Shown one piece after another: positions 10,011 through 18,349 of a DNA stretch of 64,000 nt (the stretch's first letter is position 1; each line of letters begins with the position of its first letter). The translations under genes and the position numbers were made by a program. The notes beneath the pieces were generated by a model, which saw only the letters and a list, made by a program, of their open reading frames with translations, was not told the origin of the DNA and did not search any database. Origin of the DNA: JAGTVG01 sp963820995 (GTDB lineage Bacteria; Bacteroidota; Bacteroidia; Cytophagales; Cyclobacteriaceae); assembly GCA_963820995.1 (NCBI GenBank), contig CAWGCL010000009.1:1-64000 (forward strand), read 5' to 3'.

Positions 10011-10667
10011 ATGGATACCACTGGTAGAACAAGAGTTAAAAGAGTCCCTTCCAGGGGAAAATATGACAAAGAATCCATCCATTCCATACTGGATGCCCAT
10101 TTCCTCTGCCATATTGGATTTGTTCATGAAGGTTACCCGGTTGTGATCCCAACCTTATATGGCCGGGATAGTGATAACTTATATATTCATGGGGCAAGTA
10201 CCAGCCGGATGCTGAAATCCCTCCAGAAGGGGATTGAGATTTCCGTAGCCGTCACCCTGGTTGATGGTATTGTCCTGGCCCGGTCGGCTTTTCACCATTC
10301 CATGAATTACCGTTCAGTAGTATTGTTTGGAACTGCTGCATTGATCACTGATCCTCAGAAAAAGCTTCGTGCATTGAAGGTAGTCTCAGATCAGGTACTC
10401 AAGGATCGATGGGAAGAGGTTAGAATTCCAAATGAGAAGGAATTGAAAGCCACAGCGGTACTGAGTATACCTATTGATGAAACCTCAGCAAAGGTCCGGA
10501 CAGGGCCACCTATTGATGATAGGGAAGACTATAACCTGGATGTATGGGCGGGTGTAATTCCTTTACAATTTACGATGCAGGAACCTGAACCTGATCCACT
10601 TCTGAGGGAAGGGATAGAGTTGAGCCTTAGTGTTCAAAATTTCTTAAAAGGAACATTAAAGTCCTGA
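10011..10667 (+). CDS. Pyridoxamine 5'-phosphate oxidase-family (Nim-like) FMN-binding protein
   Basis: The 218-residue protein carries the split-barrel pattern of the Pyridox_ox_2/Nim family: LDAHFLCHIGFVHEGYPVVI and LYGRDSDNLYIHGASTSRML in the first 80 residues, then ISVAVTLVDGIVLARSAFHH and NYRSVVLFGTA. Relatives bind FMN in the cytoplasm; some reduce nitroimidazoles, many have no known substrate. The C-terminal TGPPIDDREDYNLDVWAGVI stretch, involving the flavin/dimer region, is also typical. It lies three bases after the ABC permease and converges on the next gene, so it ends the operon. A resistance role is not supported by sequence alone. Confidence 0.83.
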   Translation: MDTTGRTRVKRVPSRGKYDKESIHSILDAHFLCHIGFVHEGYPVVIPTLYGRDSDNLYIHGASTSRMLKSLQKGIEISVAVTLVDGIVLARSAFHHSMNYRSVVLFGTAALITDPQKKLRALKVVSDQVLKDRWEEVRIPNEKELKATAVLSIPIDETSAKVRTGPPIDDREDYNLDVWAGVIPLQFTMQEPEPDPLLREGIELSLSVQNFLKGTLKS

Positions 10668-10693
10668 AGAATCGGATGGATCTCATAATTAAT

Positions 10694-11968
10694 CTAAAAC
10701 TGGAGCTGGAACCAATTGGATTTGTTTTTTGAATAGGTAAAATATACGCTCACCGCCAGCCAGGGGATCATGGGCAACCAGAACTTAAATCCGGTTCCCA
10801 CCGAAGCAAGCGGTTTGGTTTTAAAAAGATCGGCATACACCATACTGCCATTTCCAACATTCACATATACCGATTGCTCTATGGCAAACCAGTCCCGGTT
10901 CAAATAGGTCAGATAAATTCCCGTGCTTCCATAATAAACAGCCTTACCATATATTTCACCTGTTATGATGCCCTTCACCTGCCCTCCCCCAAGATAATAC
11001 AGTAATGAAGGCATGTCCGAGGTTGTATATGATGTATTTAAAGAGGTACTCCATTGAACAACCGGATTGAAAAGTTTATGGTACGATGCACCTCCGCCAA
11101 TACTGAAATAGGAGGGACTGTTAACATCAAGTCCGATACCTACTCCAAACCCAAGATGGACCGAGTAGCCTTTCTCCTGATGCTGAATATGTTGAATATA
11201 TCCAATAGACTCGCTAGTGGTTAAGCTCAGGTAGTTGATGCTGTAATTTCCGGCATTAGGGACGTCGGTATTTATTAATGAAGAATCAGTTTTATGTTGA
11301 AAAAGTTTCCATCCAAGATTGGGTGAAAACCTGTATTTGAAGTCTTCATGCCATGGATTTGTTATGCTGAATTCTATCTCTTTCCTGAGATATCCTATGC
11401 CAGCTATTTTTTCACCATCCTCAATGATATAATCCCGGCTGTTCCCATATAAAGCCCCGCCACCGATTGACATGTTCTTATACATCAGCTGCCGGGGAAT
11501 GTTGAACCTTAACTGAAAATTCCGGTCCCTTGTTCCAATTGTACCCTCAATATTTAATTTTATGTTGCGGCCCAGAAAATTATGATCTGAAAAACCCATA
11601 CCTAATTGCCAGTCTTCACGGTTTCCGGAAAACGAGAGAATGGGGACTATGGTCAAAGCGTCTTTGGCTGTAATGACCAGCAGGTTTCCCCCATTTGCCA
11701 TGGTATCGATATCATATTCAACCCGTGCAAAGTTCCCGATATTATACACCTTGATCATGCATGAATCAATCTCGCCTCTCCTCACTCTATCGCCTGGTTT
11801 AAAATCAAGTTCACTCAGTATGATGGCATCACGGGTACGCCAGTTCTTGATCACATTAATCGAGTCTATTATAATGTATTCAGTCCGAGTATTAGGCGGA
11901 TTACCCTGCCCATCGGTAGGGAGGATTAGAAAAAATAAAAATAAAACCGCAATTAAAAATTTGCACAT
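10694..11968 (-). CDS. POTRA plus surface-antigen beta-barrel outer-membrane protein
   Basis: The 424-residue precursor has a signal peptide (residues 1-20, ending TDGQ), one POTRA-like domain (about 28-107: IDSINVIKNWRTRDAIILSE, FKPGDRVRRGEIDSC) and a C-terminal barrel of roughly 300 residues with GMGFSDHNFLGRNIKLNIEG, ending WFQLQF. This is a miniature of the BamA/TamA/ShlB superfamily with a single POTRA. In Bacteroidota such short Omp85 members are common and unassigned; they may insert or export particular outer-membrane proteins or lipids. ATG at 11966-11968. It is convergent with the flavin-protein operon, with only 26 bases between stops. Confidence 0.78.
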   Translation of the reverse strand: MCKFLIAVLFLFFLILPTDGQGNPPNTRTEYIIIDSINVIKNWRTRDAIILSELDFKPGDRVRRGEIDSCMIKVYNIGNFARVEYDIDTMANGGNLLVITAKDALTIVPILSFSGNREDWQLGMGFSDHNFLGRNIKLNIEGTIGTRDRNFQLRFNIPRQLMYKNMSIGGGALYGNSRDYIIEDGEKIAGIGYLRKEIEFSITNPWHEDFKYRFSPNLGWKLFQHKTDSSLINTDVPNAGNYSINYLSLTTSESIGYIQHIQHQEKGYSVHLGFGVGIGLDVNSPSYFSIGGGASYHKLFNPVVQWSTSLNTSYTTSDMPSLLYYLGGGQVKGIITGEIYGKAVYYGSTGIYLTYLNRDWFAIEQSVYVNVGNGSMVYADLFKTKPLASVGTGFKFWLPMIPWLAVSVYFTYSKNKSNWFQLQF

Positions 11969-12285
11969 AACAATTGGCTGCTGTACGAATATATTTTATT
12001 GGAGATTCAATCGGATAGAAAGAATGCAGATAGGGATAAAAAGAGCCTATTTGTTACAAAATGGACTAAAAAACTTATTTATTGGTATAAAAGGAACAAT
12101 ATCGGGTTGTTTGATGCATGATCAGAGGCAAAATCATTGGTTCTTTTTTGCGTTTTTCTCTATCGATTTCCATCAAGGATCAGATTACGGCAATAGTTAT
12201 GAACTCAAGGGAATTGGATTGAAAAAAATTGCCCGACTGAAAAACTATTTTGAAGTTTCCCGATAAAATTAGAAAACATATCAAA
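11969..12285. other. Intergenic stretch without recognisable gene
   Basis: 317 bases separate two minus-strand genes. A plus-strand open frame runs through it from inside the barrel gene, but the protein has no family resemblance and its first half is antisense to the barrel gene. I see no RNA, repeat or clear promoter. It probably holds the promoter of the barrel gene (a weak TATATTCG lies about 25 bases upstream of its ATG). Confidence 0.5.
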
Positions 12286-12762
12286 TCATATAAATGATCC
12301 GAAAAAATAATATGCCATCAAACCAGTGACTACCAGCTTTAAAACAACTCCGGTTATGAAACCAATAAAGGAACCAAATCCAGCTTTTAATGCGCTTTGT
12401 GTTTCTTTACCTCCGGTAAGCTCCCCAATGAAAGCACCCAGAAATGGTCCTATAATTAATCCGATAGGTGGGAAGAAAAAGATTCCCACAAAAAGGCCTA
12501 TTATACTGCCCCAAATGCCCCTTTTCGAGCCTCCGAATTTTTTTGTGCCAATAACCGGGACAATATAGTCGAGAACCGATACAGCCACTACAATGAATGC
12601 CCAGATGACAAGAAATTTTGGTGTGAAGGGATTTTCAGTTTTAAAAATTTGTATCAACATTCCAATATATGCGATTGGGGGCCCTGGAATTCCAGGGATA
12701 ATACATCCCACGAATCCTATCAAAAGAAGGATGATGCCGATAATAATTAATACAATATCCAT
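12286..12762 (-). CDS. DUF456 family membrane protein
   Basis: The 158-residue integral membrane protein has an N-terminal helix followed by the GCIIPGIPGPPIAYIG motif characteristic of DUF456, a middle helix (LVIWAFIVVAVSVLDYIVPV), a glycine-rich pair of helices (GSIIGLFVGIFFFPPIGLII, GPFLGAFIGELTGGKE) and a last helix. The repeated small-residue GxxxG segments suggest tight helix packing. Role unknown in all bacteria. It is followed on the same strand, beyond an 85-base gap, by the TauE/SafE gene upstream of it, so co-transcription is possible. Confidence 0.85.
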   Translation of the reverse strand: MDIVLIIIGIILLLIGFVGCIIPGIPGPPIAYIGMLIQIFKTENPFTPKFLVIWAFIVVAVSVLDYIVPVIGTKKFGGSKRGIWGSIIGLFVGIFFFPPIGLIIGPFLGAFIGELTGGKETQSALKAGFGSFIGFITGVVLKLVVTGLMAYYFFGSFI

Positions 12763-12847
12763 ATAGATCTAAAAGTATTTTTTGAATTGCTATAATTGAA
12801 TAAAATGTGTAAAAATTTCATTTCCTGATCTGGGATAAAGATACAAT

Positions 12848-13621
12848 TTATATCAATCCGGTAATCAGGCCGATGCCAATTGCAATGAGCAAAATAGCTA
12901 CGATTGTTCTAATGAAACCAATCGTTATCTTTTTCAGTAAGATTCTTCCGCCGATCGCTCCTGAGAAAGCAGCCAGCAGGGCAACCAGCAAAATAGACAT
13001 ATGATCTGTAATCCCGGATTGTGTGTATTTTGCCGTATAGATGCTCATGCGAACCAGATCTACTGTCAGGGCAATAGCAATCCCGGTAGCCACAAAACTT
13101 TCCTTCGATAGTCCGAAATTTAGCAGAAAAGCACTACGCAATGCTCCCTGGTGACCGGATAATCCACCAAAGAATCCACTCAGTAATCCGCCAATCCACA
13201 ATTTATTTTTAGGGAATGACAGTTGTTTCAAATTTTTATTCAAATCCATCCAGGCGAAAAAGATCATAAGTGTGCCGATAACAACATTTACAGGTATTAT
13301 GCTGAAATGCAATCCGAGAATTTCTACTGAAATTTCTTTTTGTATGCCTGTCAGATATACGAGCAGGAATGCCCCGAGAAATGCTGCAGGTATCGCAGAT
13401 AGCCCAAATCGAAGATATACTTGCCAGTTAATTTGCTTGCCTGTCAGTAGAAATTTGACAATATTATTGAGAAAATGTACAATAGCTGTAAGACTGATGG
13501 CGATATCTATGGGGAAAAATATCGCAAAAGCGGGCATCAAAAGGGTGCCCAGACCGAATCCGGAAAAGAAAGAAAGAAGAGAAGCGATGAAGGCCACCGC
13601 CGCAATAATGACATATTCCAT
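12848..13621 (-). CDS. TauE/SafE-family anion exporter
   Basis: The 257-residue protein has about eight membrane helices with the family's typical first-helix pattern (FIASLLSFFSGFGLGTLLMP), the SLTAIVHFLNNIVKF segment and a second-half GLLSGFFGGLSGHQGALRSA repeat. Members export sulfite, sulfoacetate or related organosulfur anions across the inner membrane. Its start lies two bases after the stop of the upstream monooxygenase-like gene, so the two are almost certainly one transcript. Substrate is unknown; sulfite is possible given the sulfatases elsewhere in the window, but those are far away. Confidence 0.87.
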   Translation of the reverse strand: MEYVIIAAVAFIASLLSFFSGFGLGTLLMPAFAIFFPIDIAISLTAIVHFLNNIVKFLLTGKQINWQVYLRFGLSAIPAAFLGAFLLVYLTGIQKEISVEILGLHFSIIPVNVVIGTLMIFFAWMDLNKNLKQLSFPKNKLWIGGLLSGFFGGLSGHQGALRSAFLLNFGLSKESFVATGIAIALTVDLVRMSIYTAKYTQSGITDHMSILLVALLAAFSGAIGGRILLKKITIGFIRTIVAILLIAIGIGLITGLI

Positions 13622-13623
13622 AT

Positions 13624-13920
13624 TTACAATCCTCCAACATAATTAAACTCCTTGAAGACAGGTTTGTTCTTACAAAAATTATCCAAAATCTGAACAAACT
13701 CTTCTGTGTACCCGGCTGTTTTATGTTTCAATTCAGCACCTTCATTTTCAAATGCCATGATGTGGGTGAATTTATTCAGGTTGCTCTTGTCCTGCAAGGA
13801 TACATATAACCTGGATCCAGGTTCAGAAACGTGTACTGCCCTTGTGAATATCTCAATGGCTTCTATCATCTCTTCCCGCCTTCCCTCAAGTACTTCAAAT
13901 TCGACTGTTTTTGCATTCAT
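13624..13920 (-). CDS. Antibiotic-biosynthesis-monooxygenase (ABM) fold protein, quinol monooxygenase-like
   Basis: The 98-residue protein has the ferredoxin-like ABM layout: strand TVEFEVLEGRREEMIEAI, helix with AVHVSEPGSRLYVSLQD, then KFTHIMAFENEGAELKHKTA and the C-terminal helix ending in FNYVGGL. Related small dimeric proteins oxidise quinols without cofactor (YgiN type) or degrade haem (IsdG type). The Glu-Pro-Gly followed by a strand and the His in FTHIMAFEN agree with the quinol monooxygenase side. Coupled tightly to the TauE/SafE gene downstream. Catalytic activity is unproven. Confidence 0.72.
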   Translation of the reverse strand: MNAKTVEFEVLEGRREEMIEAIEIFTRAVHVSEPGSRLYVSLQDKSNLNKFTHIMAFENEGAELKHKTAGYTEEFVQILDNFCKNKPVFKEFNYVGGL

Positions 13921-14096
13921 GGGTGTATATTATCAGTTTAAAGTTTCAATAAGCTGAATATTCAGTAAACATATTTATTAATTATCTTATAATAAAATTT
14001 TTACACCGGTGGCTTGGTTATTTTCTAAATTCCTGTTTGCTTGATTTTAAATATAAATAATGGGTAATTGCAAACAAATTGTCAAGACAATATCAT

Positions 14097-14945
14097 ATGC
14101 ATAATAAGAAAATAATTGCATTAATCACAGATTTTGGTGACCGCGGACATTTTGTAGGATCTATGAAAGGAGTTATTCTGAATCTTGATCCCGATATCCG
14201 GATTTTTGATATATCTCATAATATCGAACCTCAAAATATTCTGGAGGCGGCCTATACCCTATCTGATACCATCCATTATTGGCCTGAAGGCACCATTTTC
14301 GTGGCGGTTGTCGATCCTGGTGTAGGTATGGGACGCAAATCACTGGCTGTTAAAACAAGATCCGGACATACCATATTATGCCCGGATAATGGGATCTTAA
14401 CAGAGATATGTAATGATCCTGGTTTAGAGGATATCCGGGTTATTTCTGAAGCAATGAACAGACTTCCGGGATCTGAGAAGTTTCATACTTTCCATGGACG
14501 GGACATATTTGCTTATGATGCAGGCAGGTTGGCTACCGGTCAGGTAAATATCAAAGATATTGGATTCAAGATGGAAGATCCTATCATTACCCTGCCAATT
14601 CAGAAAGCACTTGTGAAGTATAAAGCGATCGAAGGAATGATCGTTAAGATAGAATATCCATTTGGTAACATCTGTACAAATATCCCAAGGTCTCTATGTG
14701 ATGAGCTAGAGATTTCGGGCAGGGACCTTCTGCAGGTAGAGATCTATGAATCCGATGGTCTGGTTCATAAAAGTGACCTCCCTTTTGTGAATACTTTTGG
14801 GGAAGTGACCAAGGAATCCCCAATAGCCTATATAGATTCCTCTGACAGGTTGGGATTGGCTATAAATATGGGGAACTTCAGTAGAGATTATAAAATAAAT
14901 GGCGGATTGACCTGGCGGATACAGATCACACCTAAGAACCGTTAA
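14097..14945 (+). CDS. SAM hydroxide adenosyltransferase (DUF62/fluorinase superfamily)
   Basis: The 282-residue protein belongs to the family that cleaves S-adenosyl-methionine with water or hydroxide to adenosine and methionine. It has the N-terminal ALITDFGDRGHFVGSMKGVI block, the VVDPGVGMGRKSLAVK motif with the catalytic Asp and Arg, LCPDNGILTEI, and FHGRDIFAYDAGRLA with the catalytic His. The fluorinase-specific 20-residue insertion is not seen, so halogenation is unlikely. A TTG six codons upstream could also start it, but ATG at 14097 fits the family. It is a single gene with 130 bases of AT-rich DNA upstream. Physiological role in bacteria is unsettled. Confidence 0.88.
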   Translation: MHNKKIIALITDFGDRGHFVGSMKGVILNLDPDIRIFDISHNIEPQNILEAAYTLSDTIHYWPEGTIFVAVVDPGVGMGRKSLAVKTRSGHTILCPDNGILTEICNDPGLEDIRVISEAMNRLPGSEKFHTFHGRDIFAYDAGRLATGQVNIKDIGFKMEDPIITLPIQKALVKYKAIEGMIVKIEYPFGNICTNIPRSLCDELEISGRDLLQVEIYESDGLVHKSDLPFVNTFGEVTKESPIAYIDSSDRLGLAINMGNFSRDYKINGGLTWRIQITPKNR

Positions 14946-15032
14946 ATCTGGTTAAAAATTGTTAAATAATTTATCCTGAATTTTAATTTGTCGTTTATTT
15001 GAATTAGGCACGAAAAGCTAATTCTCAAAACT

Positions 15033-15650
15033 ATGAAAACCTCAGGCATATTTCTTATCATTTTTATTTTCTCAATTTCAGTTTTTGGGCAGGATAAAGA
15101 TCAGGATGCATCTGAAAGCAAAGAACCCGAAGTTAAAACAGAAACAAGAAAGGAGTATGATGAGAATGGCAACCTGTCCCGGTATGATTCGGTTTATACC
15201 CGGAAGTGGTCTGATGAGGGAAGTTTTAATGAAGAGTTTTTTAAGAATTTTGAAGAAAACTTCAAGCAGTTCCACCAGGGATGGGAGGGATTTGGAGAAG
15301 AGTTTATGTCAAAGTTTTACCTTGATGATGAAGCGCTTGAAAAATTCAAGGATATACAGGAAAATTTCGAATTTAATTTCCCGGATTCGACATTTTTCGA
15401 GGATCATTTTAAAAAGTTTTTCAAGGATGACCAGTTTCAGTTTCACGGTTTTAATTTCAACGGAGAAAATTTAGAAGAAATGCCTTTTGATAAAGAAAAA
15501 ATGGATGAACTACATGAGCGAATGCAGGATTTGCTTAATGGTGAATATGATGAAAGGATTAAGAAGTTCATCGAGGAACATAAAAAGGAAATCGATGAGA
15601 TCAGGTATCAGATAAACGAATCAATTCCCCGCAATCGCAAGGCCATTTAA
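15033..15650 (+). CDS. Secreted acidic, Phe/Glu-rich protein of unknown function
   Basis: The 205-residue precursor has a clear signal peptide (residues 1-19, ending VFG before QDKDQD). The mature part is highly charged and unusually rich in Phe, Glu, Asp and Lys, with repeated EEFF/FKNFEENFKQF and FEDHFKKFFKDDQFQF-like segments and a C-terminal amphipathic helix (DERIKKFIEEHKKEIDEIRY). It looks like a helical, possibly coiled-coil periplasmic protein. No family recognised. It precedes two large MacB-like permeases by 225 bases on the same strand and might be related to their function, but the gap makes an operon doubtful. Confidence 0.6.
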   Translation: MKTSGIFLIIFIFSISVFGQDKDQDASESKEPEVKTETRKEYDENGNLSRYDSVYTRKWSDEGSFNEEFFKNFEENFKQFHQGWEGFGEEFMSKFYLDDEALEKFKDIQENFEFNFPDSTFFEDHFKKFFKDDQFQFHGFNFNGENLEEMPFDKEKMDELHERMQDLLNGEYDERIKKFIEEHKKEIDEIRYQINESIPRNRKAI

Positions 15651-15875
15651 TATCATTAATATAATAGCCCTGACACGAAATTTAATTAGGATTTTGTTCT
15701 TGAGCGGACAGATTTGCCCGATGTTGAACAATCTTTTTTCTTTCCCTTTTTTTGCAAATATTTGATATACAGATGGTTATCTCTTTGGCATATATCTTGT
15801 GCTTTTAAGTCTGTCAGATAAGTACTGAGGAAGATTGGTATGCCTATATATTGCTCCAAATAAAATTCATATAAT

Positions 15876-18305
15876 ATGTTTATAAGTTTTGTTAAGATTG
15901 GGATCCGGAATCTTATAAAAAACAAAGTATACAGCGCCATTAATATATTGGGATTGGCTATTGGTCTTGCCGGATGTATCCTGATTGGATTATTTGTTGA
16001 GGATGAGATATCCTATGATAAATTTCATGAAAACTCAGATAATATTTACAGGCTGGCCCTGGAACGAAAATATCCTACCCATTCGACATATTATGCTATA
16101 ACTCCCCATTCTTTTGGAGAAATATTGGGTGAGGAACTTCCGGAAGTAGAACAGGTGGTCAGACTATTTAATTTTGTTAATCCTGTTGTTATCCGATATG
16201 AGAAGGAGAATGGGGAACAGGTGAGTATGGAGGAAAAACATGTATTGCTTGCCGATTCAAATTTCTTTAAGGTGTTTACCTTGCCTCTTCTGAAGGGAGA
16301 CAGGGAGACAGTTATGCGGGGTGCTAATAAACTTGTTATGACTGAATCTACTGCCAAAAGGTACTTTGGCGATGTGGACCCTATAAATAAGATCCTGGTT
16401 ACCGGTGCAGGAGAATTTACGGTATCCGGTATCTGTAAAGATTTGCCGGAGAACTCTCACTTCAAATTTGATATCATAGGATCGCTGAATACACTGGAAT
16501 TCTTCAATGTCATGAACTATACTGGTTTTTCTGCATATCAATACATTGTCCTTAGCGATGGAGCTGATCCGGCATTGATGGAAGAGAAAATGCCGGAAAT
16601 TGTTAAAAAATATGCAGGGCCCCAAATCCAGGAGAACCTGAATATATCATATGATGAATATCTTGCAGCAGGTAATGGCTATAATTATTTTCTGCAACCC
16701 CTGACCAGCATTCATTTGCATTCTCAACTTGAAAACGAGATGCAGATCAACGGGAATATCACCATCGTTTATATTTTTATTTCTATTTCGGTATTTATTT
16801 TACTGATTGCCTGTATAAATTTCATTAATCTGGCTACAGCCCGGTCTTCCGAAAGGGCAAAAGAAATTGGAGTAAGAAAAACTCTTGGATCTTCCAGAAA
16901 GAAGATCATCTTTCAGATAATGATAGAATCCGTGGTTATAAGCCTTGTCAGCCTGGTTATCGGGGTAGTAATTGTAAGTTCGTCTTTGCCTTATTTTAGT
17001 CAGTTGGCGAATAAAAATCTGGAATTATACCTGGAAAGTCTTATTCTCCCTGTTTTGCTTGGATTTGCCCTGCTTGTAGGTGTTTTATCCGGTTTATATC
17101 CTGCCATCTTCATATCCTCATTCAAACCTTCAGATGTACTAAAAGGACGATTTGATACCGGGAAAAAGGGTCTATGGTTGCGGAACAGCCTGGTGATCGT
17201 GCAGTTTTTCATTTCTATTGTTTTGATTGCCGGAACATTGATTATCTATAAACAATTAAACTTTCTGCAAAACAGACAGCTTGGATTTGATAAAGATAAT
17301 GTGATCATCATTGAACGGGCTTTTGCCCTTGATGACCAGTTTGATGCATTCAAAGATGAATTGCGCACTTTCAATTTTGTAAAAAGCCTGGGCGTTTCCA
17401 GCTCAATTCCAGGAAGGGATCAATTTTTTGGTGCTTTTTTCCAGGTCAATGAAGGCTCAGAAGCACTTACAACAAAGAACATGGTCATTGATGAGGACTA
17501 TATTAAAACCTTAAACCTTGAAATGATAGCAGGAAGGGATTTCGATGAGGATTTTGAAGATTCCCTGTCACTTATTATAAACGAAACGGCTGTAAAAGCA
17601 TTTGGGATCGAGGAACCCATTGGTGCAAGGCTTATAACGCCCGCCAACGGAGAAATGCCGCCAGTAACTTTCACAATCGTGGGAGTTATTAAAGATTTTA
17701 ACTTTCAATCGCTTCATACGCAGATAACACCATTAACCTTGTGGTATGCCAATAACAATGCACAGTACATAAACATTAAAATGAATACACGGGATTTTTC
17801 CTCTGACTTAGCAGAACTGGAAAAACTCTGGAAGAAATATGTGCCAGATGATCCATTTAAATTTTCTTTCCTGGATCAGAACTTAAACACTTTATATGAA
17901 GCTGAAAATGACTCTGGAATGATCATGATGATCTTTTCTGTCCTGGCCATAATAATTGCCAGTGTTGGATTATTTGGGCTTGCCGCATACACCACAATTC
18001 AGCGTAAAAAAGAAATTGGCGTTAGGAAGGTCATGGGATCATCTATTGGTGGTATTATCACTCTGCTTTCGAAGGATTTTGCCAAATTGATCATAATTTC
18101 TTTCCTGATTGCTGTTCCTCTTGTATACCTGGGGATGAATAAATGGCTTGAAGGATTTGCTTATAAAGTAAAAATTGCATCAGTTTATCCAACAGTAATC
18201 CTTTTAGCAGGGATAGTTTCCTTTGTGATTGCATTTCTAACGGTCAGTTATCATTCCATAAAAGCTGCCATAACAAATCCGGTCGATTCACTCCGAAATG
18301 AATAG
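15876..18305 (+). CDS. FtsX/MacB-type ABC permease (duplicated form)
   Basis: The 809-residue protein has the Bacteroidota two-FtsX-domain architecture: an N-terminal helix after IRNLIKNKVYSAINILGLAI, a MacB periplasmic core domain (about 45-245), a three-helix FtsX domain (about 285-430) with CINFINLATARSSERAKEIG, a second helix/periplasmic domain (from about 430), and a last FtsX domain with the VLAIIIASVGLFGLAAYT and QRKKEIGVRKVMGSSIGG motifs. Such proteins act with a MacB-like ATPase in mechanotransmission or export of peptides or lipoproteins. No ATPase is encoded nearby, so it would rely on one elsewhere. A paralogue follows after 44 bases. Confidence 0.9.
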   Translation: MFISFVKIGIRNLIKNKVYSAINILGLAIGLAGCILIGLFVEDEISYDKFHENSDNIYRLALERKYPTHSTYYAITPHSFGEILGEELPEVEQVVRLFNFVNPVVIRYEKENGEQVSMEEKHVLLADSNFFKVFTLPLLKGDRETVMRGANKLVMTESTAKRYFGDVDPINKILVTGAGEFTVSGICKDLPENSHFKFDIIGSLNTLEFFNVMNYTGFSAYQYIVLSDGADPALMEEKMPEIVKKYAGPQIQENLNISYDEYLAAGNGYNYFLQPLTSIHLHSQLENEMQINGNITIVYIFISISVFILLIACINFINLATARSSERAKEIGVRKTLGSSRKKIIFQIMIESVVISLVSLVIGVVIVSSSLPYFSQLANKNLELYLESLILPVLLGFALLVGVLSGLYPAIFISSFKPSDVLKGRFDTGKKGLWLRNSLVIVQFFISIVLIAGTLIIYKQLNFLQNRQLGFDKDNVIIIERAFALDDQFDAFKDELRTFNFVKSLGVSSSIPGRDQFFGAFFQVNEGSEALTTKNMVIDEDYIKTLNLEMIAGRDFDEDFEDSLSLIINETAVKAFGIEEPIGARLITPANGEMPPVTFTIVGVIKDFNFQSLHTQITPLTLWYANNNAQYINIKMNTRDFSSDLAELEKLWKKYVPDDPFKFSFLDQNLNTLYEAENDSGMIMMIFSVLAIIIASVGLFGLAAYTTIQRKKEIGVRKVMGSSIGGIITLLSKDFAKLIIISFLIAVPLVYLGMNKWLEGFAYKVKIASVYPTVILLAGIVSFVIAFLTVSYHSIKAAITNPVDSLRNE

Positions 18306-18349
18306 AGATATTTAATATTATTTTCAGAAAGTAATTAGAATATAGCAGT

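Noticed and set aside
11640..12266. 208-codon plus-strand frame
   Set aside because: First half is antisense to the POTRA-barrel gene and the rest has no recognisable sequence.
14097..14945. Fluorinase
   Set aside because: The family-wide D, R and H residues are those of the SAM hydroxide adenosyltransferases, and the fluorinase insertion loop is not visible.
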